A DNA stretch of 64,000 nucleotides from Apostichopus japonicus. Taxonomy: Eukaryota > Echinodermata > Holothuroidea > Aspidochirotida > Stichopodidae. A program made the translations under genes and the position numbers. This document shows, piece by piece, positions 57,401 to 64,000 of this stretch. Positions within the stretch are counted from its first letter, which is position 1. Each line of letters begins with the position of its first letter. The notes under the pieces were generated by a model. That model saw nothing but the letters and a program-made list of their open reading frames with translations, ran no database searches and was not told where the DNA came from. The stretch lies in assembly GCF_037975245.1 (NCBI RefSeq), contig NC_092578.1:16312821-16376820 (forward strand), given 5' to 3'.

Positions 57401-60400
57401 AGGCGCTATATGAATAACGGCATAATAATAAGGCTCTTCTGTAATTATAGTAAAATGTGCAGTTTGTAATTATTGTGGTTTCTTGGGATGTGTTGTAAGA
57501 GGGAGGGGGAGGGGAGGGAGGCAGGGGAGGGGAGGTTGTTCATAACTGTACAATGTTGTACTTTGTCAAATTGTGATTAAAACGTTTGATTGATTCATGA
57601 ATAAGCTAATGTAATGTAGTACGTAAACGATTCTAAAAATTTCTATAGCAAAGGGATGTGTACTTTACAGTAAGTAGGATAAATGTGTGGTATAAAGGAG
57701 TATTGTACTGTTGTTGAGAAAAAACTAAGTTGTATTTTAGCTTGCATAAAAACCTCTTTGAGTCATTCTGAACAAGTTGAAGTGCAGGAGGGAGATGTCA
57801 GATGGGGGCTATATCCCCAGGCCCGCGGAAATAACCATTTCATGAAAACTTCAAACTTCAGTGGTGAGTGTAACATTTGGGCTGTCCAGCTATATATATC
57901 TATATTTAGATATATAACATTGGGGAGGAATTGAGGATTAAGAAACTGGCAGAAATTTAAGGTGAGGTGTAGTGCAGATTCATTGTAGATGTACCATACT
58001 GTAGGTGAACTGTTGGTGTAATTAGGTGCAATGTAGGTTTAATGAAGGTGTAAATACAGGTTTGCTGTAGGTGTATTATAGGTGTGCTGTATGTGTATTA
58101 CAGGTGTGCTATAGGTGTGCTGTTGATGAAATTAGGTGCACTGTAGGTTTAATGTAGGGGTATTGTAGGTGGGCTGTACCTGTATTGCAGGTGTGCTATA
58201 GGCAGGTGTATTGTAGGTTTGCTGTAGGCTGTAGCTATACCTGCTAGCATGATCACATCTCATTCGGAAAACATTTTGCCCATAGCGTCATCTTCATTTG
58301 AGTAGTCTCTCTGTCTGAGGTTTTAATAGGACTCCATAATTTAAGTGATTCAGAAGAATTTGCTGACGTGTCTCTCTCTCTCTGACTGGTATCACTGATA
58401 ATGTCATCAATAAGGTGAACTGTAATTGCATCATCCATGGACAGAAATCATATAAAGCTTTATCTTCATCTTGTGAAAAATATGTACAAGTATCATTTCA
58501 AACTTTCATTAAAAATATCTGAAGAGTTTTTGAAAATTCCTCGAGTGGGAGATTACCCACTTGATGGCAGTCTGAGTTTTGTTCTTAAATTTTTTCAAAT
58601 TTTGAAGAAGCTGGATTCTACCGGGCGTCTCACCGAAATTGCAAGTTTGCTTTTATAACATGTATAACTGACTGTCGGTGTCGTCATCTATAGATTATTA
58701 TTTTACTCCATTCGGAAAAAAAATTTATATAAAAAAAAAACTATATTAATTCTGGAATGCCACATCATTGTGAACTTGTGCGGTAACCCTCCTACGTTAC
58801 CCAGAGCATGACAAGAGCACCCTTGGAGGACTGCTGGCGGCAGATGCTTTTCGTCCGTGCACGGCTCTCGTAGTTGATCTCGTTTTAATGATGTCGTTTC
58901 AGCGGTTGAAGCGCCGTGTTCCGCCATACCCCCGGGGGAGAAAAAAGAAAAGTTTCCCTCTGTGATTTGCATAAAGTCCACTAACCTGTTGTAAGTGGAG
59001 CATGATACGAACTAAGTCTAAAATAGGTCATAGCCGAGAGAGATGAAAGAATGCTTGACAGTTTTAAATATATGAACAGACTGTAGTGTAGAATGTGGTG
59101 TATTGATATGAAATTGCGTTCATTTTCTGGTAACGGATACGGTATTGATATATATCAAATTGGGGAGACAGCTCTCGATGACAAATTACTATGACGATGG
59201 ACACAGAATGGAAACTGACTCAGCCGGCCGGCGGGGAGAAGATCGTTATGTTCTTAATACAAGCATTCAGTTCAAAGCACTAAGACTGTAAGACGTGATA
59301 TAAAATTTACGAATGCACGCTACACAGTAGTATTTACACTCCAAAGGTCGTCTTTTGTTGAAGAGAGAAACAAATAGTGGGTTTTTTTCTGGTGTTTTTA
59401 TGAAAGGTAGAAACTGATAATATGATTGCATTGATCGGACACAATATGTGAAGATTCCTACAATATATATGAAGAAGCTTAAGACTTGGACTGATTGCAT
59501 CAAATTCATGCTGTTTGTGTCAGGTCTATCGAGGCTGTATGTCTTGTATGTCAGTTTTCATGGCCGAAGGTATTGACAATTACCTCCTACCTGTATTAAA
59601 GGATTTCAAAAGTCAGTTGCTATTACATATATACTGTACACATTATTTAAAGTTGTATTTCTCCATTGCCCTTCACGACCGGTTTTATCCTTTAAGGATT
59701 CATCATATGTATGTGTATAAACATATATGTATATATGTATTTATGTATACATATATACATATATATAGATATATTATACAACTTTTGTAACTTTTGTAAT
59801 ACAGTCCCAATGGGGTGGGAGGGGGAGCCATGGGGAAGGGATGGGTGGAAGAGTTTAGAAAAGCTTCCAAGTCAGCAATGATTTAAATGAATGCTTGTTC
59901 TGAAATAATTGAATAATTTCTTTATATAGTTTTTACAGTTATCTGTTGCTATTATCTCTTGCCTTCTATGTACTATACCAGGAAATGCCATTAATTCCTC
60001 AGGGGTGTAATAACATCTAGGTTCACCTGGACAGTGTTGCAGTGTTATCTATATACCTAACAGTGACAAACTTTAATACCAGATATCCCTGTCTATGGTA
60101 TCATTTCCCCCCTGTGTTATCAATTAGGGGTACATCCTTCCCTCAAATTAAAATCATTTATGTCCATGCGCACGGTTCAAAACGTGTCAAAAGTCTAAAT
60201 TTCCCCGTCCAAAAGGAAATTAAAACTGTCAAATATTAACCCTTATATGTCACTTTGAGTAGTGATTGACCAAGAATTACTAATTGAAACAATTAAGATG
60301 TAACTTCAATTTCACTAACAGGTCATAAACTTAAGTGACATCACCTTTTTTTTCTTTTCTTTTTTGGAATTCAAAAGTCAAAGAGGAAAAGGAGTTTTTT

Positions 60401-63400
60401 AGTTTATTAGTAGGACTGTTTGCCACTCATTAAGCCCACCAAAATTGGAGGGGATGAGATAGAGGGGCATGAAGATTGCCTCTTTGGGGAGCAATATTTT
60501 ACATGGTTTCATATAGCATATGTTCTATCAAACAAGCCAAATTGAAGGAGGAACCAATATAATGAGCAAAATATTCACGAAAAATAGAGAAGGGACTACA
60601 TAGAAATACAAAACAAAGTAACATCAATTTTGGCGGGAAAGTAGCGGCAGCAATTCACGGAACCGGTTCACGTACCCCGATAATGCCTTTAAAAATGGGG
60701 GAAAGGGCAGAGTCCAGAATTCAGCCAAAGAGACTCCAACTTAAAAACGATACTTATCGGGATTTGCACAATAGTTTATCCAAAGATCTGCTTCTCTAGT
60801 ACGCACCAAAAGGGGTCCTCATAACGGCTGTTCCGTGAGATTCGAGGAGATAAAAATCTTGAGTTGAAAACCAAATGTTCTTAACAATTTGGTTGGTAGA
60901 ATGAGAGGAGAGGTCATTGACCGGCGGGGTCGGGTTTGAGGGTGCACGGTCTTAAAAGGTTACCAGTTCACTCTAGACACGGTAGTGTGAAAGTGCTGAG
61001 GTTGTGAGGAGACAGGTAAGCTCGTCACTTGTAAATACACAAACCCAGTAATATTTGAAATTTTCGATGATGTTTAAACAACTCTTGCAATTAGGTTCAC
61101 ATTGTAATCTCTCAAAAACAGAAAATCTGAATATAGTTTTTAGGTTAGATGTATATATAGCCAATATATCGAGTCATTCATAATTGAAACCTTGTCATTT
61201 GATATCAGGTATTCTTTCCCTTCATTTTGTTTTACAGTTTTTTAAATTGCTCTGTTCATTTGCAGGTAGTGCCAACGATGAATTGAAGTCCCACCAGTAC
61301 ATGGGAGCTACTGTGAGGAGTGGAGGGGTAAATGGAGACATACTTGTGAGTATTTGCTGTGAATTATACTATATATTACTATAGGTCTCGTATAGTTAGT
61401 CCGGTAGGGTATAGCAACGTGGTACGAAAATTTAGTTAAAGTCGGTCACCAGAGTCAAAGACCCCTTGTAGTTTTTGTCCTCAGAACCTTTGAATATTTC
61501 AGTGACTAATTTCCAAAATTGAAAAATCAGTGAGAGGCCAAAATTGTTTACAGAGTGCTATAAATCTACAGGTGCCAAAGTAAATATATATAATAAAATT
61601 AAAGAAGTACCAGTGTTTCCTCCCTAATATTATCAATTTTAAGAGGTTGACCAGAAAGAAAACAGACAAGGACAAAAGTAAGGGTTAACTGAACAATGTG
61701 TAATAATATTAATGGTAGCAGGAGATGAATATTTGATAAATGTATAAAATATTGATTAGGAATCTGCATCAGTCGAAATCACATGGACACTGGATTCTGT
61801 TTGTCAATATGTGGCTATGGTCACTATGGGAGAATAATAAGTGTTAAAAAACTTAAAAGTTACCATGAGGAGTGCTCTAGGATTGAAGAAGAAAGGGTCA
61901 GTATGGATGGTCAAGGGGTGAGAATGACCCTGCTAAAATGTTTGTCAGGTTTTGTTTGAATATGTGACTCAGGATAGTGGGGGGGGTGCGGGTGGGTCCT
62001 CACTTACTTTCCTACGAGGGCCAGAGAAAAACATTTCTTGTGCATAGCAAAGTGCCAGATACAATATATATATCACAGTACACCATGACAAGCCTTAAGG
62101 TATTAAGGATCCACCTACCTGCTTAATAGTGCAATATTGTGGGCTGATTTTTTTTTTTTTTACGGGCCTGATTGAAATCTTTTGTGGGCTGAGTTTGATT
62201 CGTGTGCCACCTATTGACAACCCCTGGGCGCTCGTAATTATCTCTAGACTAAGAACTCGCCAAAATGCAAAGTTGGTAAGAACTGTGCAACGGAATACAA
62301 GTGAAAGCCGCAGTGCAACTTGCACAACTGGTAACTGTACAAAACCGTACAGCTGGGCATCGGTGGAAAATTCATGAAAAACAAGGAAAAATATTAGAGG
62401 TTCCATATGGAAGATTTGTTTAGGGATGAAGTACACTTGAAATAACATCTGCTGTAATCAGAAAAGCCCACCAGAGTGAAAACCAGCCTGGTCTGGGTGG
62501 ATGGAAACCAGGCAGGTGCGAAATTATGGGATGTAGGGCTTATTTGACTGATGGAGACAAGGGTTACATACAGTATGTGGGAGGGAGCCCAGTGCTAAAC
62601 TGTTGCAAATGGTATCAAAGGCTCGGTTTGGATTGAAGTTCATATTTTGAATGGAGGTAGATGAGCATAGTTGTCGGTAAAAAGGAAACTACACCATGCA
62701 TTATAATGTCAAAGGTCGCAGGTCTGCATTAATGACTACAGATATGTTCCAAGTATTAATGCGCACCTGTTATGGGAAATCAATTATTTCTAGGAAGGGG
62801 AAGCTATGACAAATGATGACGGACCTTTAACATAGTGACAAGCTATCTTATATATCATTGCAGACAAAATTATTAACAACATAAACTATGTCAATTAACC
62901 CCCCCTCTATTGTTGTACATCTCTATATCTATATACATATATAATTACTATTTGTAACTAAAAATACTGAAGTTAGGCAGTCAAGCTATTGAAAAGACTG
63001 AGGGAATCTAGGGTTGATCGAAAGTTGAAAACCTATGCCTTCAAAACTTGTGAGGGGTGGGGATGGGAAAGGGGTCAGACTAAGGGATCACTTCTCGCCT
63101 TGCAGGGACCCTGATACAGGTTAGAGATTGAGTGGTGGGGATAGGAAAGGGGTCAGACTAAAGTTAAGTGGTGCTGAAATTGCCACCTTTGGTGCACATT
63201 TAACCACATCTTTATCGTGGGGGGGGGAGGGGAGGGAGGAAATGCTAATACCGCCAGGGGAGGAGTCTAAGGGGAGTGCTGTTCCCTTTCCCTTTGAGAA
63301 ATGTTGGTAAAATTGAGGGTGCTCTGATGCAAAATGGTGCTATATTTTGAAACTTTTGAAACAATGTCAAAGGATTTGCAACTGTTTACGGGTTGTACTG

Positions 63401-63896
63401 CATATACATGTATGTTACATTTATGTACTGTACACTAGGAATTTTAATATTTTGAAGAAAAAACAACATATATTTGAAATATTCTGGGGGGGGGGGGACA
63501 GGGCGTTGGTGGAGGGTTGAGCCACCACTGGATTTTTACAGGGGGAGGGACTGTCTTGTGGAGTTAGTATTCAGCCAATCCAAGAAAACTTTATATATAA
63601 CCGTAGAAGGCCATGCATACAGTATATATGTATGTTCACATGGAGTGTTGTTTGTTTGTTTTGTTTTTTCAGATTGTCAATTATTAGGCCATTAAAAATT
63701 CCTCATTTAATCATTCAATATTTCTTGCTGAAAGAATTCACGTTCGTATTTCATCCGCAGGCATGTGCGCCCCGTTTTGTCTGGAAAACGGTCGACATGA
63801 AGGGAAACGCTTTGAGGGAGCCTGTTGGACAGTGCATCCTCACCAACAGTGACTTCACCCCCAAAGAGGATTACACACCTTGCAGGACAAACCAAA
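24266..63896 (+). CDS. Integrin alpha subunit (RGD-binding/PS2-like clade), N-terminal part, gene runs off the window
   Basis: A cell-surface adhesion receptor alpha chain that pairs with a beta integrin. Visible exons 24266-24420, 51028-51158, 61266-61345 and 63761-63896 give 167 residues; phases fit at every junction. Residues 1-19 form a signal peptide (MDLAILSILSCILCSGVNG), then FNLDQNWPIL opens the mature chain as in alpha integrins. Propeller repeat 1: SLFGYSVAL with ILVGAPKD. A GGTVYKCP...GICEK disulfide segment follows, then repeat 2 KSHQYMGATV with ILACAPRFVWKT, and EPVGQCIL...YTPCR. The SHQxxGA, ACAP and EPVGxC...PCR pattern resembles alphaV/alpha5/alpha8 and fly PS2 rather than laminin-type or I-domain alphas. 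Later propeller blades, thigh/calf and membrane segments lie beyond position 64000. Clade placement is inference. Confidence 0.93.
24445..24545 (+). repeat. Diverged copy of the TTACCTGTCTCC-head dispersed repeat
   Basis: Reads cttcccttacctgtctcc, followed by a gcac...ggtggatagcaccatggccc segment comparable to the gcactgcgccc part of better copies. Confidence 0.4.
25245..25279. repeat. Interrupted poly(A) tract
   Basis: Two runs of A separated by atg. It could be the tail of an old retroposed sequence, but no body is recognisable. Confidence 0.4.
27451..27482. repeat. (CA)n microsatellite
   Basis: Near-pure dinucleotide run with two interruptions. Confidence 0.8.
28628..28649. repeat. 22-base poly(C) tract
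   Basis: The longest uninterrupted C/G homopolymer in the window. Confidence 0.85.
29519..29590. repeat. Short tandem repeat, tctcgcctggattcaactct type
   Basis: Three adjacent copies of gcctggattc-aactctac with a period of about 22-30 bases. Confidence 0.6.
29680..29702. repeat. (TG)n microsatellite
   Basis: Short dinucleotide run. Confidence 0.7.
30027..30470. repeat. Minisatellite, about five copies of an 84-93 base unit
   Basis: The marker ggtagcagacattcc starts at 30105, 30189, 30274 and 30367, with a diverged ggtagcatcac at 30460. Units also share cattacatattaaggataaa and catgtgaagcttttgaacaa. The two longer periods contain an extra block of about 9 bases. Periodic peptides in the open frames here are by-products. 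Confidence 0.85.
30761..30863. mobile_element. Short foldback element with hammerhead-like core motif
   Basis: Arms gtgtaaaagtaaagtggg (30761-30785) and the complementary 30839-30863 flank a centre with a second inverted repeat, gcaggatcttc/gaagatcctgc. On the minus strand the left half reads CTGAAGA, TCCTGCACGGAT, then CGAAACGTC, the order of conserved elements in hammerhead ribozymes (CUGANGA...GAAA...). Similar motifs are known in Penelope-type retroelements. The structure was not folded, and the right half is degenerate. Confidence 0.5.
31995..32057. repeat. G-rich tract with quadruplex potential
   Basis: More than four runs of three or more G on the plus strand (gggg, gggggg, ggggggg, ggggg). 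Confidence 0.55.
33947..34020. repeat. G-rich tract with quadruplex potential
   Basis: Dense plus-strand G runs separated by A or T. Confidence 0.55.
34040..34155 (+). repeat. Copy of the TTACCTGTCTCC-head dispersed repeat
   Basis: Has cttacctgtctccccc, then ggtggtaacatttaagcacag and gccccccctctgacc, in the same order as other copies. Confidence 0.6.
35130..35525. mobile_element. Foldback element with GGTCCGCGAGACCGAAGG arms
   Basis: The left arm 35131-35190 repeats gagaccgaaggtccgc with variants. The right arm 35410-35519 is its inverse, with four tandem 16-base units ccttcggtctcgcgga. The arms are far more CpG-rich than the surroundings. The roughly 220-base centre has no ORF. Subterminal tandem repeats with long inverted arms fit a foldback DNA transposon. 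Confidence 0.65.
35580..35665 (+). repeat. Diverged copy of the TTACCTGTCTCC-head dispersed repeat
   Basis: Reads ctcttacctgtacctagctc, ctacatttgtcctcaaatct and gttggtaacattttagcag, parallel to 34040-34155. It starts about 55 bases after the foldback element. Confidence 0.5.
35725..35835. repeat. Degenerate gaccatatg / gatttgaag tandem repeat
   Basis: About eight copies of accatatg-like words, mixed with gatttgaaga, over 110 bases. Confidence 0.6.
36191..36725 (-). pseudogene. Unrecognised coding-like stretch with a frame break
   Basis: Reading the minus strand from 36708, an open frame gives HLTLPKFNLKPIPAMKGQPK, later LLLHCDSPSSLSLVRPDLIP, then DEKQAKK. The sense continues in another frame as KIYISFEFNWKDELKPPLDE, FSLVKSRPEYLEGQ and YENRKKILWVLFRGEKIV, to TAA near 36191. 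The switch falls in an A-rich run near 36440, as expected for a one-base slip. Composition looks protein-like and unlike the neighbouring random frames. I recognise no family; a decayed transposon protein or a retrocopy are the obvious options. No gene is joined or assigned a function here. Confidence 0.3.
38833..39085 (+). mobile_element. tRNA-derived SINE with LINE-like tail
   Basis: The head has an A-box-like agtcaagtggtaaaggc and a good B box ggttctagtcc (38866-38876) at the proper spacing. About 130 bases later comes a tail of gtgccttgagtcc...gtgctttataaatcc...attat type. This resembles the gcgccttgag...gcgctatataag...ttattatt end of the LINE fragment at 50880-50950, as when a SINE borrows its partner LINE tail. 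Confidence 0.65.
39256..39425 (+). other. Exon-like segment of unknown identity
   Basis: Between a gctacatgcag acceptor and a gtaggt donor the frame gives TGSIDLKFELTCKLNNFQVK, then ISSTFSMGVADVGVTSTSFW and NMKLTGTY, phase 0 to 1. It looks like an extracellular beta-type sequence. I recognise no family. A diverged copy follows at 39623-39715. It might belong to a gene nested on the plus strand in integrin intron 1. Confidence 0.3.
39419..39590. repeat. Local direct duplication
   Basis: cttacggtaggtgtgtataa plus attaaaaccagtt occurs at about 39419-39450 and again at about 39558-39590. The sequence after the second copy resembles that preceding the first (ccagttctctg...gcag). This marks a tandem duplication of about 350 bases that has partly decayed. 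Confidence 0.6.
39452..39560 (+). repeat. Copy of the TTACCTGTCTCC-head dispersed repeat
   Basis: Reads ttacttcactcctctcttac, ctgtctcctacaacac and tagcactgcgcccccggtgacc. It sits between the two halves of the local duplication. Confidence 0.65.
39770..39915 (-). mobile_element. tRNA-derived SINE-like element, copy B (inverted relative to 16000)
   Basis: Mirror image of 15985-16165: gaagaagccatcattggctt, agctgaccgaagtcag, gaattgtcaattgtcaacaa, ctggacgacatacattaat and ggagtgactcaaactca in reverse order. The B-box end is more decayed than in copy A. Confidence 0.55.
40780..41560. repeat. Minisatellite, about nine copies of an 82-base unit
   Basis: The marker tgtttctcc begins at 40807, 40886, 40969, 41051, 41138, 41221, 41305, 41385 and 41464 (spacing 79-87). 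Units read gtaaatcctacagctgtttc, then tccagtaagcttcagtactt and agtc-ccatacagttgttgtt. Diverged units flank it from about 40560 and to about 41850. Confidence 0.9.
41872..42354. mobile_element. hAT-like MITE
   Basis: The left end cagggtaccgttgatagtcg and right end cgactatcagcactactg form degenerate terminal inverted repeats. Inside each end lie cgattaatc motifs (aatcgattaatcacc, gttcgattaatcaagc; attcgattaatcgact). The CAGGG terminus is typical of hAT elements. No transposase frame. Confidence 0.5.
42925..43105 (-). mobile_element. 3' end of a non-LTR retrotransposon, minus strand
   Basis: Read on the minus strand this gives ...cgtggtttaataaagttgat followed by repeated ctaatctaat. An AATAAAGTTGAT plus short tandem-repeat tail is characteristic of LINE 3' ends. 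Only the tail region is present. Confidence 0.5.
43914..44021 (+). other. Exon-like segment of unknown identity
   Basis: From a gaccatttccag acceptor to an aagagg-gtgagg donor the frame reads LYSNDENELTFLDFNRPSHI then SLSRPYVKR, phase 0 at both ends. Balanced codon use, more GC than its surroundings. No family recognised and no firm link to the other exon-like segments. Confidence 0.28.
44469..44545 (+). repeat. tRNA-like sequence (Ser/Leu-type head), probably a SINE or pseudogene
   Basis: gctgtggccgagtggataaa followed by a possible anticodon arm ttgc-atttgaa-gcaa. The T arm and B box are poor (agtttcggggga), so it is unlikely to be a working tRNA. Confidence 0.35.
45732..45846 (+). other. 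Lys/Asp-rich exon-like segment ending in a stop
   Basis: After a good acceptor (tttgtctactgcag), one frame gives DSFDEKDKKKTKKKD and KKKKEEKTEKQSSNHI, then TAA, like a charged C-terminal tail. The A-rich composition means low-complexity DNA could produce this by chance. Confidence 0.25.
46605..46690 (+). repeat. Diverged copy of the TTACCTGTCTCC-head dispersed repeat
   Basis: Reads acttcgcttcctcacttaat then acctgtctccccaaaacg. Confidence 0.4.
47383..47401. repeat. (AC)n microsatellite
   Basis: About nine dinucleotide units. Confidence 0.7.
48331..48492. repeat. AT-rich microsatellite cluster
   Basis: (TA)n followed by alternating tttata/tatttata and two tacatacataact copies; partly self-complementary. 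Confidence 0.8.
50315..50380 (+). repeat. tRNA-like sequence, probably SINE head
   Basis: cagtagctcagttggtagag is a near-perfect tRNA D-arm/A box, followed by an anticodon-arm-like ctggg-cttgtca-cccaa. The T arm (aacaggtccctttt) lacks the ttc core, so a functional tRNA is unlikely. Confidence 0.4.
50590..50950 (+). mobile_element. 5'-truncated CR1/L2-type LINE, 3' end
   Basis: One frame (to a stop at 50856) reads TRTLRSSNKPYLTVPKPRLK, then YRSFEYSGSYLWNKLPDHIR, then ISIIQKS. RSF-Y-G-LWN-LPDHIR is the conserved C-terminus of reverse transcriptase ORFs in CR1/L2/jockey-type LINEs. The 3' UTR then gives gcgccttgagcagtgac, gcgctatataagtctc and a (TTA)n tail at 50930-50949. An upstream frame break near 50640 shows that it is inactive. 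It ends about 80 bases before integrin exon 2. Confidence 0.75.
51028..51158 (+). CDS. Integrin alpha coding exon 2: end of FG-GAP 1 and first disulfide
   Basis: Follows cctttctag after a 26.6 kb intron. Reads ILVGAPKDVTAQPDVDQGGT and ends PLDTE, phase 1, donor gtgcgt (weak but with GT). Confidence 0.92.
51638..51676. repeat. G-rich tract with quadruplex potential
   Basis: Seven runs of three or more G separated by single A or short spacers. Confidence 0.5.
52375..52445 (+). mobile_element. LINE/SINE 3' tail with (GATT)n
   Basis: gttgagcgccactgaat, then tatgcgctatataaggtt, then four gatt repeats; same design as the tail at 50880-50950. Confidence 0.5.
52876..53140. mobile_element. Foldback pair of the TTACCTGTCTCC-head repeat
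   Basis: The left part has ttacttcgctcctcgcttac, ctgtctcctcacaacctt and agcacc. The right part has ggtgctaaggttgtgaggag and acaggtaagctcgtcactcg on the same strand, i.e. inverted. The two arms of over 40 bases could form a long hairpin. The centre includes ggtcatagagggcgcacagt, also found in the unit at 60905. Confidence 0.65.
53425..53570 (+). repeat. Well-preserved copy of the TTACCTGTCTCC-head dispersed repeat
   Basis: Ordered blocks ttcgctccctgcttacctgt, cacaaccgttgcacctcatt, ctaccgtgcctggaatgaac, tggtaaccttttaacactgc and gcgccctctatgaacggctc. The closest to a full-length consensus in this window. Confidence 0.7.
54199..54315 (-). pseudogene. Possible decayed exon with weak 6-pyruvoyltetrahydropterin synthase resemblance
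   Basis: A minus-strand frame reads GYCAKGFSPHDQYHYEVTLY then HPIDRKVTTFNLMKNKQEA and stops at a clean gtaagt donor. The order C...H...Y-EVTL-PID...NLM resembles the GKCxNPNGHGHNY-EVT-GPID-GMV-NLxDLK block of PTPS enzymes. The HxH zinc ligands are not conserved and no flanking PTPS exon was seen. It may be a relic or a coincidence. Confidence 0.18.
55551..55576. repeat. poly(A) directly followed by poly(T)
   Basis: About 14 A then about 12 T, a perfect simple palindrome. Confidence 0.7.
57370..57435 (+). mobile_element. LINE/SINE 3' tail
   Basis: attgtaaagcgcatagaact then ggattaggcgctatatgaat and cataataataag: the same tail design as the LINE at 50590-50950. Confidence 0.5.
57960..58236. 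repeat. Minisatellite of gctgtaggtgtatt-type units
   Basis: About 20 degenerate copies of a 10-14 base unit (taggtgtattataggtgtgc and variants). Confidence 0.8.
58801..58927 (-). other. CpG-rich exon-like segment starting with Met
   Basis: On the minus strand MAEHGASTAETTSLKRDQLR then EPCTDEKHLPPAVLQG leads to a ctctgg-gtaacg donor. CpG content is clearly above the surroundings. It could be a first coding exon of an unrecognised minus-strand gene; no partner exon was found. Confidence 0.2.
59704..59775. repeat. (TATA/CATA)n microsatellite
   Basis: Alternating atgtatat/acatatat words. Confidence 0.75.
60905..61050 (-). repeat. Copy of the TTACCTGTCTCC-head dispersed repeat, inverted
   Basis: Plus-strand text ggtttgagggtgcacggtct, aaaaggttaccagttcact, ctagacacggtagtgtgaaa and gttgtgaggagacaggtaag is the reverse complement of the unit at 53425-53570, block for block. 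It ends about 215 bases before integrin exon 3. Confidence 0.7.
61266..61345 (+). CDS. Integrin alpha coding exon 3: start of FG-GAP 2
   Basis: An 80-base exon after tttgcag encoding GSANDELKSHQYMGATVRSG and VNGDIL; donor gtgagt, phase 0. Confidence 0.9.
61346..63760 (+). other. Integrin alpha intron 3 (2.4 kb)
   Basis: AT-rich with G-rich runs (about 61979-61998, 63218-63240, 63485-63498). No repeat family or coding segment recognised. Confidence 0.7.
63761..63896 (+). CDS. Integrin alpha coding exon 4: ACAP segment and conserved cysteines
   Basis: After tcatccgcag reads ACAPRFVWKTVDMKG and REPVGQCILTNSDF, ending TPCRTNQ with donor gtaagc, phase 1. Two Cys match the conserved disulfide of the alphaV/alpha5/alpha8 group. 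Confidence 0.93.
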
Positions 63897-63959
63897 GTAA
63901 GCAATAAGGAACCACCAGCACTAGCATGTTTAAATAATTACCTGTTTCTATGGTAACTG

Positions 63960-64000
63960 TTTACTTTGCTCCCTCATTTACCTGTCTCGCAATTTCAGCA
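63960..64000 (+). repeat. Start of another TTACCTGTCTCC-head repeat copy, cut by the window end
   Basis: tttactttgctccctcattt then acctgtctcgcaatttcagc; it begins about 65 bases into integrin intron 4. Confidence 0.55.

Larger units (their letters stand above)
51159..61265 (+). other. Integrin alpha intron 2 (10.1 kb)
   Basis: Contains three copies of the TTACCTGTCTCC-head repeat, LINE-type tails near 52375-52445 and 57370-57435, a gtaggtgt minisatellite and AT microsatellites. Two coding-like minus-strand stretches are noted separately. Confidence 0.8.

Noticed and set aside
1-64000. CRISPR arrays, bacterial operons, riboswitches, prophage or plasmid origins
   Set aside because: The window is animal nuclear DNA; spaced identical repeats here are minisatellites or mobile elements without unique spacers of fixed length.

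Overview
This window is animal nuclear DNA. It has multi-exon genes with GT-AG introns, long AT-rich introns, many degenerate retroelement tails, foldback elements and minisatellites. Gene content (MRPL17, a KLHL10-type BTB-kelch protein, a TMEM249-like protein and an RGD-binding-type integrin alpha) fits an invertebrate deuterostome. An echinoderm, perhaps a sea cucumber, is my best guess; the species call is inference and no marker here fixes it.

Layout. (1) 1378-3983, minus strand: MRPL17, a mitochondrial large-subunit ribosomal protein, 3 coding exons, complete. Its first intron holds two foldback (MITE-like) elements. (2) 6620-11565, plus strand: KLHL10-like BTB-BACK-kelch protein, 5 coding exons, complete, with a Q-rich then strongly acidic C-terminal extension. 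(3) 13411-17214, plus strand: TMEM249-like small two-helix membrane protein, 5 coding exons, complete. (4) About 7 kb without a gene I can support. (5) 24266 to beyond the window end, plus strand: the first four coding exons of an integrin alpha gene, with introns of about 26.6, 10.1 and 2.4 kb. These introns fill most of the rest of the window and carry SINE-like elements, LINE 3' ends, a hAT-like MITE, foldback elements, minisatellites and a dispersed repeat with a TTACCTGTCTCC head.

Each reconstructed splice pattern was checked by phase. The MRPL17, KLHL10 and TMEM249 exons sum to multiples of three (207, 754 and 199 aa), and all integrin junctions keep frame. KLHL10 and TMEM249 relatives both act in vertebrate sperm (a CUL3 ligase adaptor in spermatids and a CatSper-associated flagellar membrane protein). 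They lie head to tail less than 2 kb apart, with CREB/CREM-type TGACGTCA or TGACGTAA sites nearby, so a shared germ-line domain is a reasonable hypothesis.

A few coding-like stretches inside the integrin introns do not match any gene I recognise. They are reported as low-confidence candidates for nested exons or pseudogenes. I did not find a clearly new biological system; the most interesting items are the sperm gene pair, the KLHL10 tail, the dispersed and foldback repeat families, and a small hairpin with a hammerhead-like core.
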